Part shown: positions 17,204 to 25,240 of the stretch, one piece after another
Layout of the letters: the number at the start of each line of letters is the position of its first letter
Position numbering within the stretch: position 1 is the first letter of the stretch
Assembly (NCBI RefSeq): GCF_028656955.1
Contig: NZ_JAMDGY010000056.1
Location: 50,025-114,024, forward strand
DNA from: Pseudomonas fontis
GTDB lineage: Bacteria > Pseudomonadota > Gammaproteobacteria > Pseudomonadales > Pseudomonadaceae
Direction: 5' to 3'
Length of the DNA stretch: 64,000 nucleotides
The notes under the pieces: model-generated
Told to the model about the DNA's origin: nothing
Database searches by the model: none
What the model saw: only the letters and a program-made list of their open reading frames with translations
Made by a program: the position numbers and the translations under genes

Positions 17204-17719
17204 TCATTGTAGTTCATAGGCGTAGATTTTCTCGGCTTCCATCTGGTAGCCGGCCTCGGCCAGTTCGCTACTGGTCGCTTTCACCTGCATCGGGCCCTCG
17301 ATCCAGTAAGGCTGGTAGAGGTCTTCGACCTTGATGCCGATCTCGCTGAACACATGCACGATCTGGTTCGCCGGTGGCGGTGGCACATGGATGCACGCGC
17401 CGTAGTAAGGCACCAGCAGGAACTCGGTGGTACGGCCTTCTTCACTGACCTCCAGCGGCACCACGTAGCCGGGCAATTTCACCTGTTTGCCATCCAGCGC
17501 CTTCACCACCGGGGCATCCGCCCCTTGCTGGTGCGCCGCCGGGCCGGACTCGCCACCGGCCAGCGCGCTGCTCAATTGCGATAGATCGTGCAGCGGGGTC
17601 ATCTGCGGCTCAATGATCGGGGCACCTTCGGGGATCATCTCCGGCCACTGCAAGGTACGCGGCTCGCCGGCCCAGGCGGGCGCGGCGATCAACAACAGCA
17701 TCAGCACAAGCGTTTTCAT
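17204..17719 (-). CDS. DUF3299 secreted protein of the zinc operon
   Basis: A 171-residue protein with a signal peptide (MKTLVLMLLLIAAPAWA) cleaved before GEPRTLQW. The mature part contains the DUF3299 core: KLPGYVVPLE, FLLVPYYGACIHVPPPPANQ and the C-terminal YWIEGPMQV. The conserved Tyr-Tyr-Gly-Ala-Cys-Ile-His segment could bind a metal, but this is not established. Its start overlaps the permease stop by 4 bp, so it is the last gene of the four-gene operon. The equivalent in P. aeruginosa (PA4066, from memory) belongs to a zinc-starvation operon. Its biochemical function is unknown. Confidence 0.85.
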   Translation of the reverse strand: MKTLVLMLLLIAAPAWAGEPRTLQWPEMIPEGAPIIEPQMTPLHDLSQLSSALAGGESGPAAHQQGADAPVVKALDGKQVKLPGYVVPLEVSEEGRTTEFLLVPYYGACIHVPPPPANQIVHVFSEIGIKVEDLYQPYWIEGPMQVKATSSELAEAGYQMEAEKIYAYELQ

Positions 17720-18981
17720 AGGTGAATGGACAGCCCGTCAGCCAGGGATTGTCGATAGGCGCGCCAGGCCGGAATGCTGCCCATCAGCACGGCGGCGCCC
17801 AGGATGATGCCCAGTAACGTCCATTCATGTGCGCTTGGCAATGCCAGCGGCAGGAACAGGCCATAGTTCGATTGCACATAGCCCTGCGCCACGGCGATAC
17901 CGAAGTACAGCAACCCCAGGCCGACCGCGATGCCGGCCACGGCCAGGGAGAAGGCCTCCAGCACCAGCAGGCCGGCGATATGCCAGGGGCGCGCACCAAC
18001 CGAGCGCAGGATGGCCATCTCGCGGCGCCGTTCGTTGAGGCTGGTGAGAATCGCCGTGAGCATGCCGATCAACCCGGTCAGCACGACGAACAGCGAGACC
18101 ACGAACAAGGCCTGCTCGGCTGTGCCCATCAGGCTCCACAACTCTTGCAGGGCCACGCCGGGGAGGATCGCCAGCAGCGGTTCGCCACGGAACTCGTTGA
18201 TCTCCCGTTGCAGGGTGAAGGTGGCGATCTTGTTGTTCAGGCCCAGCATGAAGGCGGTGATGGCCTTGGGCGTGAGGTCCATGCTGCGTGCCTGCTCGGC
18301 GCTGATGCGCCCGGCGCCGCGCGCGGGCACGCCGTTCTGCCAGTCGACGTGGATCGCCTCCATGCCGCCCAGGCTGATGTGCAGCGTGCGGTCCACCGGG
18401 GTGCCGGTGCGCTTGAGCACGCCGACCACGGTGAATGGCTTGTCGTCATGCTTGACCAGGCTGATGACCGCCACGCCATGGGCCAGCACCAGCTTGTCAC
18501 CCAGCTTGTAGTGCAACGCCTCGGCGACTTCGGCACCCAGCACCACTTCAAACGGGTCGTTGGCGAAGGCGCGGCCCTCGGCCAGTTGCAGGTTCTGTTT
18601 GCGGCCGTACTGGTAGTGCTCGAAGTACGCCTCGGTGGTGCCCATCACCCGGTAGCCGCGGTGCGAGTCACCCAGGGACATCGGGATCGCCCATTTCACT
18701 CGCGGGTTGTTGGCATACTGCTCGAAGCTGTCCCAGCGGATGTTGTTGGTGGCATTGCCGATGCGAAACACCGAATACAGCAGCAGGTTCACCGAGCCTG
18801 AGCGGGCACCGACGATCAGGTCGGTGCCGCTGATGGTGCTGGCAAAGCTGGCGCGCGCTTCGGTGCGCACGCGCTCGACGGCCAGCAGCAGGCACACCGA
18901 CAGGGCAATCGCAAACGCGGTGAGGAAGGCAGTGAAACGCCGGTTGGCGAGGCTCGCCAAAGCAAGACGGAGCAGGTACAT
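17716..18981 (-). CDS. ABC transporter permease (FtsX/MacB type)
   Basis: A 421-residue inner-membrane permease. One helix near residues 15-38 is followed by a ~220-residue periplasmic domain and three C-terminal helices (about 280-310, 325-355 and 380-400), the FtsX/LolC/MacB layout. NERRREMAILRSVGARP is the cytoplasmic coupling segment of the family. The start overlaps the ATPase stop (TGATG), so the two are co-translated. FtsX-type systems move lipoproteins or use mechanical force rather than importing ions, so a direct zinc-import role is uncertain even though the operon looks zinc-regulated. Confidence 0.88.
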   Translation of the reverse strand: MYLLRLALASLANRRFTAFLTAFAIALSVCLLLAVERVRTEARASFASTISGTDLIVGARSGSVNLLLYSVFRIGNATNNIRWDSFEQYANNPRVKWAIPMSLGDSHRGYRVMGTTEAYFEHYQYGRKQNLQLAEGRAFANDPFEVVLGAEVAEALHYKLGDKLVLAHGVAVISLVKHDDKPFTVVGVLKRTGTPVDRTLHISLGGMEAIHVDWQNGVPARGAGRISAEQARSMDLTPKAITAFMLGLNNKIATFTLQREINEFRGEPLLAILPGVALQELWSLMGTAEQALFVVSLFVVLTGLIGMLTAILTSLNERRREMAILRSVGARPWHIAGLLVLEAFSLAVAGIAVGLGLLYFGIAVAQGYVQSNYGLFLPLALPSAHEWTLLGIILGAAVLMGSIPAWRAYRQSLADGLSIHL

Positions 18982-19700
18982 CAGGCCTCCAGGTCGCTGG
19001 TAGGGCGCGCGGCGCGATTGAGTTCGGCAAGGGACAACTGGCGATCGAACAGCGGCGCCAGGCTCTGGTCGTGGCTGACGAACAGCAGGCTGGAGCCGGC
19101 TTCGCGGCACTCGGCGAACAGCAGGTGAATGAACGCTTCGCGGGTGTCGGCGTCGAGGGCGGAGGTGGGCTCGTCGGCGATCACCAGCTCCGGCTGGCCG
19201 ATCAGCGCGCGGGCGGCGGCAACCCGCTGTTGCTGGCCGATGGACAGGCTGTCGGCGCGGCGGGCGAGCAGTGCCGGGTCTTTCAGGCCCAGGTGGGCGA
19301 GCAGGGTGGTGGCGGCGGCATCGACACTGCCATGGCGCTGCACCGCGCGCTCGGCACGGCTACGCGAGAAGCGGCAGGGCAGTTCGACGTTTTCACGCAC
19401 CGAGAGAAACGGCAGCAGGTTGAATTGCTGGAAGATGTAGCCGGTGTGGTCGACGCGAAAGCGGTCGCGGGTAGAGAGTTTCAGCTCGCCGAGGTCCTGG
19501 CCGAGCAGGCGGACGCTGCCTCGGTCAGGCTTTTGCACACCGCCGAGCAAGCCGAGCAAGGTGGTCTTGCCGCTGCCGCTGGGGCCTTTGAGAAACAGCG
19601 ACTCGCCCGCGTCCAGGCGCAGTGCCGGAATATCCAGCAACGGCGCCTGGCCCGGCCAGGCGAAGCTCAGGTCAGTCAGTTCGATCAATGCTTGGGTCAT
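18981..19700 (-). CDS. ABC transporter ATP-binding protein (LolD/MacB type)
   Basis: A 239-residue ATPase with Walker A GPSGSGKTT, Q-loop region IFQQFNLLPFLSVREN, signature LSIGQQQR and Walker B LVIADEPTSALD, then the switch histidine in FVSHD. The sequence class is that of ATPases paired with FtsX-like permeases. It lies 3 bp after the His-rich secreted protein gene and overlaps the permease by 1 bp. It energises the permease encoded next to it. The order of secreted protein, ATPase, permease and DUF3299 matches PA4063-PA4066 as I recall it. Confidence 0.93.
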   Translation of the reverse strand: MTQALIELTDLSFAWPGQAPLLDIPALRLDAGESLFLKGPSGSGKTTLLGLLGGVQKPDRGSVRLLGQDLGELKLSTRDRFRVDHTGYIFQQFNLLPFLSVRENVELPCRFSRSRAERAVQRHGSVDAAATTLLAHLGLKDPALLARRADSLSIGQQQRVAAARALIGQPELVIADEPTSALDADTREAFIHLLFAECREAGSSLLFVSHDQSLAPLFDRQLSLAELNRAARPTSDLEA

Positions 19701-19703
19701 GGG

Positions 19704-20270
19704 TCAGAATTTAACCGATGGCTTGGCCGCTGTCGCTTCGATGCCTTGCTGGCCGCTTGGGCCGATCAGCTGAAGCTGGATCTTCTGGGTGGCAGGGAAG
19801 GCAGTGAACAGCGGCTTGAGGTCCAGCTGGGCCAGTTTCTCCGGCGCGGTGCAGGTGAACTGGTAGTGGGCGTGGATCTCGCTGTGATCGTGATCATGCT
19901 CGTCGTCACCGTCGTCATCCTTGGCCGGGGCATCGCCGAACAGTGGGCTTTCCAGTTTCCGGTCAGTTTCTGTACAGCCAGCGGCCTTGGCCAGGCCGAA
20001 CAGGCTCAGCGGTTGTTCCAGCTGTTTGCGTACGGCAGCGACCTTGGCCTTGTCGGCATCACTGCTGGCGGCGTGTTCGAAGCCGATCAGGTTCATCGCC
20101 GGGCTTTGCAGCTCCAGCTCCAGGGTCTGGCCGTCGAGCACGGCATTGAGGCGGGCTACCCCATGTTCGTGGGCACCGAGGCTGCCGTGTTCATGGTCAT
20201 GGTCGTCGTGGGCAAGGGCCACGGTGAGGGGCAGCAAGGCAATCGGCAAGGCGAGCAGCAGACGACGCAT
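19704..20270 (-). CDS. His-rich secreted zinc-associated protein (ZrgA/DUF2796-like)
   Basis: A 188-residue exported protein. The signal peptide MRRLLLALPIALLPLTVALA precedes a histidine/aspartate cluster (HDDHDHEHGSLGAHEHG). A second metal-rich loop in the middle (DDGDDEHDHDHSEIHAH) is typical of periplasmic zinc chaperones. One cysteine pair (AAGC...FTC) may form a disulfide. I start at 20270 because the signal peptide begins there; the longer frame is non-homologous. ZrgA-type proteins support zinc uptake in Vibrio (family knowledge). It heads the four-gene operon, with a candidate Zur box 35-50 bp upstream. Confidence 0.88.
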   Translation of the reverse strand: MRRLLLALPIALLPLTVALAHDDHDHEHGSLGAHEHGVARLNAVLDGQTLELELQSPAMNLIGFEHAASSDADKAKVAAVRKQLEQPLSLFGLAKAAGCTETDRKLESPLFGDAPAKDDDGDDEHDHDHSEIHAHYQFTCTAPEKLAQLDLKPLFTAFPATQKIQLQLIGPSGQQGIEATAAKPSVKF

Positions 20271-20304
20271 GGAGGATTCTCCGCAGGAGCGTTGGACATG
20301 TTTT

Positions 20305-20320
20305 GAAATGTTATAACAAC
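20305..20320 (-). promoter_or_regulatory. Candidate Zur box upstream of the zinc operon
   Basis: GAAATGTTATAACAAC contains the 10-bp palindrome TGTTATAACA. Its first 11 bases match the left half of the enterobacterial Zur consensus as I recall it. It lies 35-50 bp before the His-rich protein start and 83 bp before the divergent small gene at 20403. Confidence 0.6.
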
Positions 20321-20402
20321 TTTTGTAGCAAATGCCAGCGCTGCTTGGCGACCGGGTGTGGGCGTGGGAGCATGGGTGCCTGAAACAGTGGAGGGTGCAA
20401 CG

Positions 20403-20744
20403 GTGCGAATTCGAGGACACATCGGCGAATGGCCGGTGGATTTGACGGTGGAACTGGAGCCGGCCGAGTGGGCGCAGTTGGGCGGGCAGTTGGTGCACGC
20501 GGCGCCCATGGCGGCGAGCAGTACGCCGGTGGTGCAGGCTCGGCCGGACGATGCGTTATGGCAGGCAGCGCGGGAAGTGCTGCGCAAGGCCGGGCATTTG
20601 AGCGGGCCGCAGTTGCTTGAGCACCTGGAAGGCCTGGCGGGGAATACGGCGGGTGGCAAGCGCCTGCTGGTGCGCCTGCGCCACAGTGCGGATGTGAAGG
20701 TGCAGAGTGGGGCGGATGCGCCGGAGTATCACTGGGTTGGGTAA
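20403..20744 (+). CDS. Small conserved-looking hypothetical protein
   Basis: A 113-residue protein of unknown function. The GTG at 20403 is favoured because GGAGGG lies 7 nt upstream; the first in-frame ATG at 20358 adds residues with no ribosome-binding site. The N-terminal half (VRIRGHIGEWPVDLTVELE) looks like a beta-strand segment. The C-terminal half is helical, basic and resembles a small winged-helix (LWQAAREVLRKAGHLSGPQL, then GGKRLLVRLRHS). No signal peptide or membrane helix is visible. It shares its upstream region with the divergent zinc operon, so zinc control is possible. Confidence 0.6.
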   Translation: MRIRGHIGEWPVDLTVELEPAEWAQLGGQLVHAAPMAASSTPVVQARPDDALWQAAREVLRKAGHLSGPQLLEHLEGLAGNTAGGKRLLVRLRHSADVKVQSGADAPEYHWVG

Positions 20745-20753
20745 AGCTGTACT

Positions 20754-20786
20754 GGCCCTATCGCTGGCAAGGCCAGCGATAGGGCC
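20754..20786. repeat. REP-like hairpin between convergent genes
   Basis: A perfect 14-bp stem, GGCCCTATCGCTGG (20754-20767) with CCAGCGATAGGGCC (20773-20786), encloses the loop CAAGG. It lies between the small hypothetical gene and the convergent ybbN. It lacks a T-run, so it is REP-like but could still end transcription in both directions. Confidence 0.7.
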
Positions 20787-20798
20787 CGAAAGCGCGGC

Positions 20799-21671
20799 TC
20801 AGTACAGCGCGGCAAACAACTTGCGGCGGAACACCGTCACCAGCGGATGATCATTGCCCAGCAGCTCGAACACCTGCAGCAGGGTCTTGTGCGGCAAGCC
20901 GTTCTCATACCCGCGATTACGCTTGAACAGCTTCAACAGCCCCTCCAGCGCCGCCTCGTATTGCTGGCGCGACAGCTGCTGAATGGTCAGCTGATACGCC
21001 GCCTCATCGTCCTCGGCATTCTGCGCCAGGCGCGACTTCAGGTCCGCCACTTCCGGCAGGCTTGCCGCCTGACGCAGGAAGGTCAGTTGTGCCTTGGCCC
21101 CGGCCAGTGCCGCCTTGTGCTCATCGCTTTTAACCGCGTCCAGCACTGTCTGCGCTTCACCCAGCTCACCGCGTTCAGCCAGGCAGCGCGCATACAGGAT
21201 CAGCGCCGCCGCATTGCTGTTGTCTTCAGTCAGCAGCGCCTTGAGCGTGGCTTCAGCCTCACTGAAACGACCTTCGGCAAACAGCGCCTGGGCCACTTCC
21301 AGCGGGTCTTCGTCGGCGGGCGGCGGCAGTTGTACATGCGGCTCCAGCAGCGCCCGAATCGCCGACTCCGGCTGCGCCCCGGCAAAGCCATCCACCGGCT
21401 GGCCGTCCTTGAACAGCACCACGGTCGGCAGGCTGCGAATGCCGAAGCGGGCAACGATGTCCTGCTCGATGTCGCAGTTGACCTTGGCCAGCAGCAGCTC
21501 GCCCTGATAGTCCTCGGCGATTTTCGCCAGCAGCGGCATCAGCGCCTTGCACGGCGCGCACCACTCGGCCCAGAAGTCGACGAGCACCGGCTTGACGAAG
21601 GAGTTCTGAATGACCGACTGATCGAAGTCGGCGACGGTGGCATCGAAAATGTAGGGCGTTTCTTGACTCAT
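20799..21671 (-). CDS. ybbN: Thioredoxin-TPR co-chaperone YbbN (CnoX family)
   Basis: A 290-residue protein with an N-terminal thioredoxin domain (residues ~8-110; active site WAEWCAPCKALMP) and a C-terminal helical TPR region (about 120-290). The family in E. coli protects substrates from oxidative damage and hands them to GroEL and DnaK. E. coli YbbN lacks a full CXXC, whereas this protein has CAPC, so redox activity is possible. The first ATG at 21671 gives MSQETPYIFDATVADFDQSV, the normal N-terminus. It is separate from the methyltransferase gene on the same strand (40 bp gap). Confidence 0.92.
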   Translation of the reverse strand: MSQETPYIFDATVADFDQSVIQNSFVKPVLVDFWAEWCAPCKALMPLLAKIAEDYQGELLLAKVNCDIEQDIVARFGIRSLPTVVLFKDGQPVDGFAGAQPESAIRALLEPHVQLPPPADEDPLEVAQALFAEGRFSEAEATLKALLTEDNSNAAALILYARCLAERGELGEAQTVLDAVKSDEHKAALAGAKAQLTFLRQAASLPEVADLKSRLAQNAEDDEAAYQLTIQQLSRQQYEAALEGLLKLFKRNRGYENGLPHKTLLQVFELLGNDHPLVTVFRRKLFAALY

Positions 21672-21711
21672 CGCGACTCTCGCACTTGCTTGAATGCCAG
21701 CACTATAAGGC

Positions 21712-22365
21712 TCAGCGGCTGGCGTGGTACAGGCTCACCTGGCGGAACTCGTGGGGTTCGGCCAGATCGGGCAGGGTGAGGGCGTGCAGGGTGTCCAGCT
21801 GGCGGTACAGCGGGTGACGGAAATCCCGTACCCGTGAATCGGCCACCAGCGCCTCGCGGCCCCGGCTGAGGAAGGCATCGAGCAGCGGCAGGTTGGCGCG
21901 GTCGTAGAGCACATCGGCCACCAGGATCAGGTCGAAGCGGTCGGCCTCCTCGAAAAAATCGTCGCTGTAGCTCAGTTCCACGCCATTGAGCGCCGCGTTG
22001 GCCCGGCAAGCGTCCAGTGCCAGCGGATCAAGGTCGCACGCCACCACTTCAGCCGCGCCAGCCCGCGCTGCGGCGATCCCGGCAATGCCGGAGCCTGCGC
22101 CGAAATCCAGCACGCGCTTGCCCGCCACCCACTGCGGGTGCTGCTCCAGATAGCGCGCCATTGCCAGGCCGCTGGCCCAGCAAAAGCTCCAGTACGGCGG
22201 CTCATGCAGGATGCGTCGGGTTTCTTCGGGGCTGAAGGCGCGGTCCATGTTGTCGGCGTCGATCAACCAGAGCTTGAGCGCACAGTCCGGCAGCTCACTG
22301 ACGACCAACTGCGCGTCGCCCAGCAGGCCGCTCAGTGACTGCTGCAGTTCAACCGGTGCACTCAT
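21712..22365 (-). CDS. Class I SAM-dependent methyltransferase (protein-lysine type)
   Basis: A 217-residue methyltransferase. The SAM-binding motif I is VLDFGAGSGIAGIAAARAGA (about residues 84-103), followed by VVACDLDPLALDACRANAALNG. The DLILVADVLYD block replaces the DPPY of nucleic-acid enzymes. It resembles the METTL20/ETF-beta lysine methyltransferase group, an assignment by pattern only. It lies 4 bp overlapped with the upstream lipoprotein gene and upstream of ybbN on the same strand. Confidence 0.82.
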   Translation of the reverse strand: MSAPVELQQSLSGLLGDAQLVVSELPDCALKLWLIDADNMDRAFSPEETRRILHEPPYWSFCWASGLAMARYLEQHPQWVAGKRVLDFGAGSGIAGIAAARAGAAEVVACDLDPLALDACRANAALNGVELSYSDDFFEEADRFDLILVADVLYDRANLPLLDAFLSRGREALVADSRVRDFRHPLYRQLDTLHALTLPDLAEPHEFRQVSLYHASR

Positions 22366-22808
22366 GGGGCTTTTTCGAACTGCAACTGGCCGGTGGCCTG
22401 GGTGTCGGCGCGGGCAATCTGTAGCGGACGCAGGTGCAGGATCAACTGCCCGGACTGGCTGGCGCGCCCGCGCAGTTCAACGCGCGCGCCGGCCGGGAAG
22501 ACTTCCGGGTTGAAGCGCAGTTGGAACGGCAGGGCCTGCCCGGTACCGTCCAGGGTACTGCTGGCCAGCAGGCGTTGCGGGCGCCCGCGTTCGTCGATCA
22601 CCAGCAGCGCCAGCTCGACTTCGGCGCCCGAGGGCACGCCGAGCAGGGTGCCGCTGAGTTCACGCTGGTACGCCGGCAGCGGGCCGGGGCCGGCGGCTTT
22701 CTTGGCGGCAGCGGGGGCGGCCTGGGTGGTCTGTTGTTTGGGCGCGTCGCTGCCACACGCGGCCAGCAGCACAGCAAAACTGAGCACAACGAGCGCTCGA
22801 ATCGGCAT
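22362..22808 (-). CDS. YbaY-family lipoprotein
   Basis: A 148-residue lipoprotein. The signal peptide ends in the lipobox LLAAC, with the modified cysteine at residue 18. An Ala/Lys-rich linker (TTQAAPAAAKKAAG) follows, and then a beta-rich domain with LSGTLLGVPSGAEVELALLV and FQLRFNPEVFPAGARVELRG, typical of YbaY-type lipoproteins. Its function is unknown. It is divergent from nrdR (108 bp between starts) and overlaps the methyltransferase gene by 4 bp, so the two are probably cotranscribed. Confidence 0.83.
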   Translation of the reverse strand: MPIRALVVLSFAVLLAACGSDAPKQQTTQAAPAAAKKAAGPGPLPAYQRELSGTLLGVPSGAEVELALLVIDERGRPQRLLASSTLDGTGQALPFQLRFNPEVFPAGARVELRGRASQSGQLILHLRPLQIARADTQATGQLQFEKAP

Positions 22809-22916
22809 GGTGAAATCCTTCAGGGGTATATTTCCTCACTGGATGGTAACCCCTTTGGCTTGTCTTGCCAGTGGGATGCGCTACCATGGCCCTCCCTTTT
22901 TTTGTTGCCTGCCACC

Positions 22917-23381
22917 ATGCACTGTCCCTTCTGCGGTGCCAACGACACCAAGGTCATCGACTCGCGATTGGTCGCCGAGGGCGAGCAAGTACGCCGTCGC
23001 CGCGAATGCGTGGCCTGTGGTGAGCGTTTCACCACCTTCGAAACCGCCGAACTGGTGCTGCCCCGCCTGATCAAGCAGGACGGTAGCCGCCAGCCTTTCG
23101 ACGAAGAAAAACTGCGTGCCGGCATGCAGCGTGCGCTGGAAAAACGCCCGGTCAGTGTCGAGCGCCTCGAAGCTGCGCTGGCGCACATCAAGCACAAGCT
23201 GCGCGCTACTGGTGAGCGCGAGGTCAAGTCGCTGGTCGTCGGCGAGTTGGTGATGGGCGAGCTGCAAAAGCTCGATGAAGTCGCCTACATCCGTTTTGCC
23301 TCCGTGTACCGACGTTTCCAGGACCTCGACGAGTTCCGCGAAGAAATCGACCGCCTGGCCCGTGTGCCGGCTAAAGAGTGA
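22917..23381 (+). CDS. nrdR: Transcriptional repressor NrdR
   Basis: A 154-residue repressor of ribonucleotide reductase genes. The N-terminal zinc ribbon (CPFCGANDTKVIDSRL, then CVACGERFTTFE) binds DNA, and the ATP-cone domain (about residues 49-139) senses dATP/ATP. ATG 22917 is the start that gives the MHCPFC N-terminus; the frame is open far upstream but is not NrdR-like. It overlaps ribD by 4 bp if the GTG at 23378 is used. nrdR heading the riboflavin cluster is common in gamma-proteobacteria. Confidence 0.96.
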   Translation: MHCPFCGANDTKVIDSRLVAEGEQVRRRRECVACGERFTTFETAELVLPRLIKQDGSRQPFDEEKLRAGMQRALEKRPVSVERLEAALAHIKHKLRATGEREVKSLVVGELVMGELQKLDEVAYIRFASVYRRFQDLDEFREEIDRLARVPAKE

Positions 23382-23383
23382 GC

Positions 23384-24514
23384 ATGCCCAGCGAACGCGC
23401 CGTACTCGACGCCCACTACATGGCCCGCGCGCTGGAACTGGCGCGCAAAGGCCAGTACACCACCCACCCCAACCCACGGGTGGGTTGCGTGATCGTCCGT
23501 GACGGGCAGATTGTCGGCGAAGGCTGGCATGTGCGCGCCGGTGAGCCGCATGCCGAGGTGCACGCGCTGCGCCAGGCCGGCGAGCTGGCCCGTGGCGCCT
23601 GTGCTTATGTCACCCTTGAACCGTGCAGCCACCACGGGCGTACCCCGCCCTGTGCCGAGGCGCTGGTCAACGCCGGTGTCGCCCGTGTCGTCGCGGCCAT
23701 GCAGGACCCCAACCCGCAAGTGGCCGGCCAGGGGCTGGCGCGTTTGGCGGGGGTCGGCATCGAAGTAGCCAGCGGCGTGCTTGAAGCCGAAGCGCGGGCG
23801 CTCAACCCGGGCTTTCTCAAACGCATGGAACACGGCCTGCCATACGTGCGGGTGAAGCTGGCAATGAGCCTGGATGGGCGCACCGCCATGGCCAGCGGCG
23901 AAAGCCAATGGATCACCGGCCCTGCCGCGCGTTCAGCGGTGCAGCGGCTGCGCGCCCGTTCCAGCGTGGTGCTGACCAGCGCCGAAAGCGTGCTGGCAGA
24001 TAACGCACGCATGACCGTGCGCGCCGAAGAGCTCGGCCTGGATGCTGAAACCACGGCGCTGGCGATGACTCGCCAACCGCTGCGCGTGCTGATCGACGGC
24101 CGTCTGCGCCTGCCACTGGATGCCCCGTTCTTCAAGGCCGGCCCGGCCCTGGTGGTGACGACGGCGGCCATCGATGCGAGTTATGCACAGGCCGGCCATG
24201 AAGTGCTGAGCCTGCCGGGCAGCGATGGACGAGTCGATCTGCTCGCCTTGATCAACGAACTGGCGCGCCGGGGCACCAATGAAATCCTGGTCGAAGCCGG
24301 CCCCGGCCTTTCGGGGGCGTTTGCCCAGCAAGGCCTGGTCGATGAATACCAGCTGTTCATCGCCGGCAAGTTTCTCGGCTCCAGCGCCCGCCCACTGCTC
24401 GATTGGCCACTGGCCCGGATGAGCGAGGCGCAGGCGCTGAAAATCACTGAAATGCGTGCGGTTGGCGATGACTGGCGAGTCACTGCCATTCCTCTGCCAG
24501 CAGCCAGCGTATAA
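23384..24514 (+). CDS. ribD: Bifunctional pyrimidine deaminase/reductase RibD
   Basis: A 376-residue enzyme for the second and third steps of riboflavin synthesis. The N-terminal deaminase domain has the zinc motifs HAEVHAL and PCSHHGRTPPC. The C-terminal reductase domain starts at VKLAMSLDGRTA and includes ITGPAAR and EILVEAGPGLSGAF. The start is ATG 23384, with AAGAG 6 nt upstream; GTG 23378 (two codons earlier, overlapping the nrdR stop) is an alternative. It supplies the pyrimidine substrate for RibH once dephosphorylated. Confidence 0.95.
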   Translation: MPSERAVLDAHYMARALELARKGQYTTHPNPRVGCVIVRDGQIVGEGWHVRAGEPHAEVHALRQAGELARGACAYVTLEPCSHHGRTPPCAEALVNAGVARVVAAMQDPNPQVAGQGLARLAGVGIEVASGVLEAEARALNPGFLKRMEHGLPYVRVKLAMSLDGRTAMASGESQWITGPAARSAVQRLRARSSVVLTSAESVLADNARMTVRAEELGLDAETTALAMTRQPLRVLIDGRLRLPLDAPFFKAGPALVVTTAAIDASYAQAGHEVLSLPGSDGRVDLLALINELARRGTNEILVEAGPGLSGAFAQQGLVDEYQLFIAGKFLGSSARPLLDWPLARMSEAQALKITEMRAVGDDWRVTAIPLPAASV

Positions 24515-24515
24515 T
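24510..24515 (+). promoter_or_regulatory. Candidate -10 box before ribE
   Basis: A perfect TATAAT hexamer overlaps the ribD stop, 50 bp before the ribE start. The -35 region is poor, so an internal promoter is only possible. Confidence 0.3.
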
Positions 24516-24559
24516 TTGCGGCTTGCGCCCCACGCGCGGCCTGTTCTCGAGGAGGACTC

Positions 24560-25222
24560 ATGTTTACCGGCATTATCGAATCCATCGGCAGCATCCGCTC
24601 GCTGACCCCCAAGGGCGGCGATGTGCGCGTCTATGTCGAAACCGGCAAGCTCGACCTGGGTGATGTGAAACTCGGCGACAGCATTGCGGTGAACGGCGTC
24701 TGCCTGACCGCCGTCGAGCTGCCGGGTGACGGCTTCTGGGCCGACGTCAGCCGCGAAACCCTGGACTGCACCGCCTTCGACGACCTCAAGAGCGGCAGCC
24801 CGGTCAACCTGGAAAAAGCCCTGACGCCGACCACCCGCCTGGGCGGTCACCTGGTCAGCGGCCATGTCGACGGTGTCGGCGAAGTGGTCTCGCGCAGCGA
24901 TAACGCCCGCGCCATCCAGTTCCGCCTGCGGGCCCCGAAAGACCTGGCCAAGTACATCGCCCACAAGGGCTCGATCACCGTCGACGGCACCAGCCTGACG
25001 GTCAACGTGGTCGATGGCGCCGAGTTCGAGCTGACCATCGTCCCGCATACCCTGGCCGAAACCATCATGGCCGACTACCGCCCAGGTCGTCGGGTCAACC
25101 TTGAGGTCGACCTGCTGGCCCGTTACCTGGAGCGCCTGCTGCTGGGTGACAAGGCCGCCGAGCCGAGCAAGGGCGGTATCACCGAAAGTTTCCTGGCCGC
25201 CAACGGCTACCTGAAATCCTGA
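24560..25222 (+). CDS. ribE: Riboflavin synthase, alpha chain
   Basis: A 220-residue enzyme that dismutates two lumazine molecules to riboflavin. It starts with the diagnostic MFTGIIESIGSI and consists of two similar lumazine-binding barrels (about 1-96 and 97-200). VNGVCLTAV is in the first and VDGTSLTV in the second. GGHLVSGHVDGVG links them. GAGGAGGA gives a strong ribosome-binding site. It is the third gene of the cluster. Some annotations call it ribC. Confidence 0.95.
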   Translation: MFTGIIESIGSIRSLTPKGGDVRVYVETGKLDLGDVKLGDSIAVNGVCLTAVELPGDGFWADVSRETLDCTAFDDLKSGSPVNLEKALTPTTRLGGHLVSGHVDGVGEVVSRSDNARAIQFRLRAPKDLAKYIAHKGSITVDGTSLTVNVVDGAEFELTIVPHTLAETIMADYRPGRRVNLEVDLLARYLERLLLGDKAAEPSKGGITESFLAANGYLKS

Positions 25223-25240
25223 TTTGAAAGGGGGTGCCGC

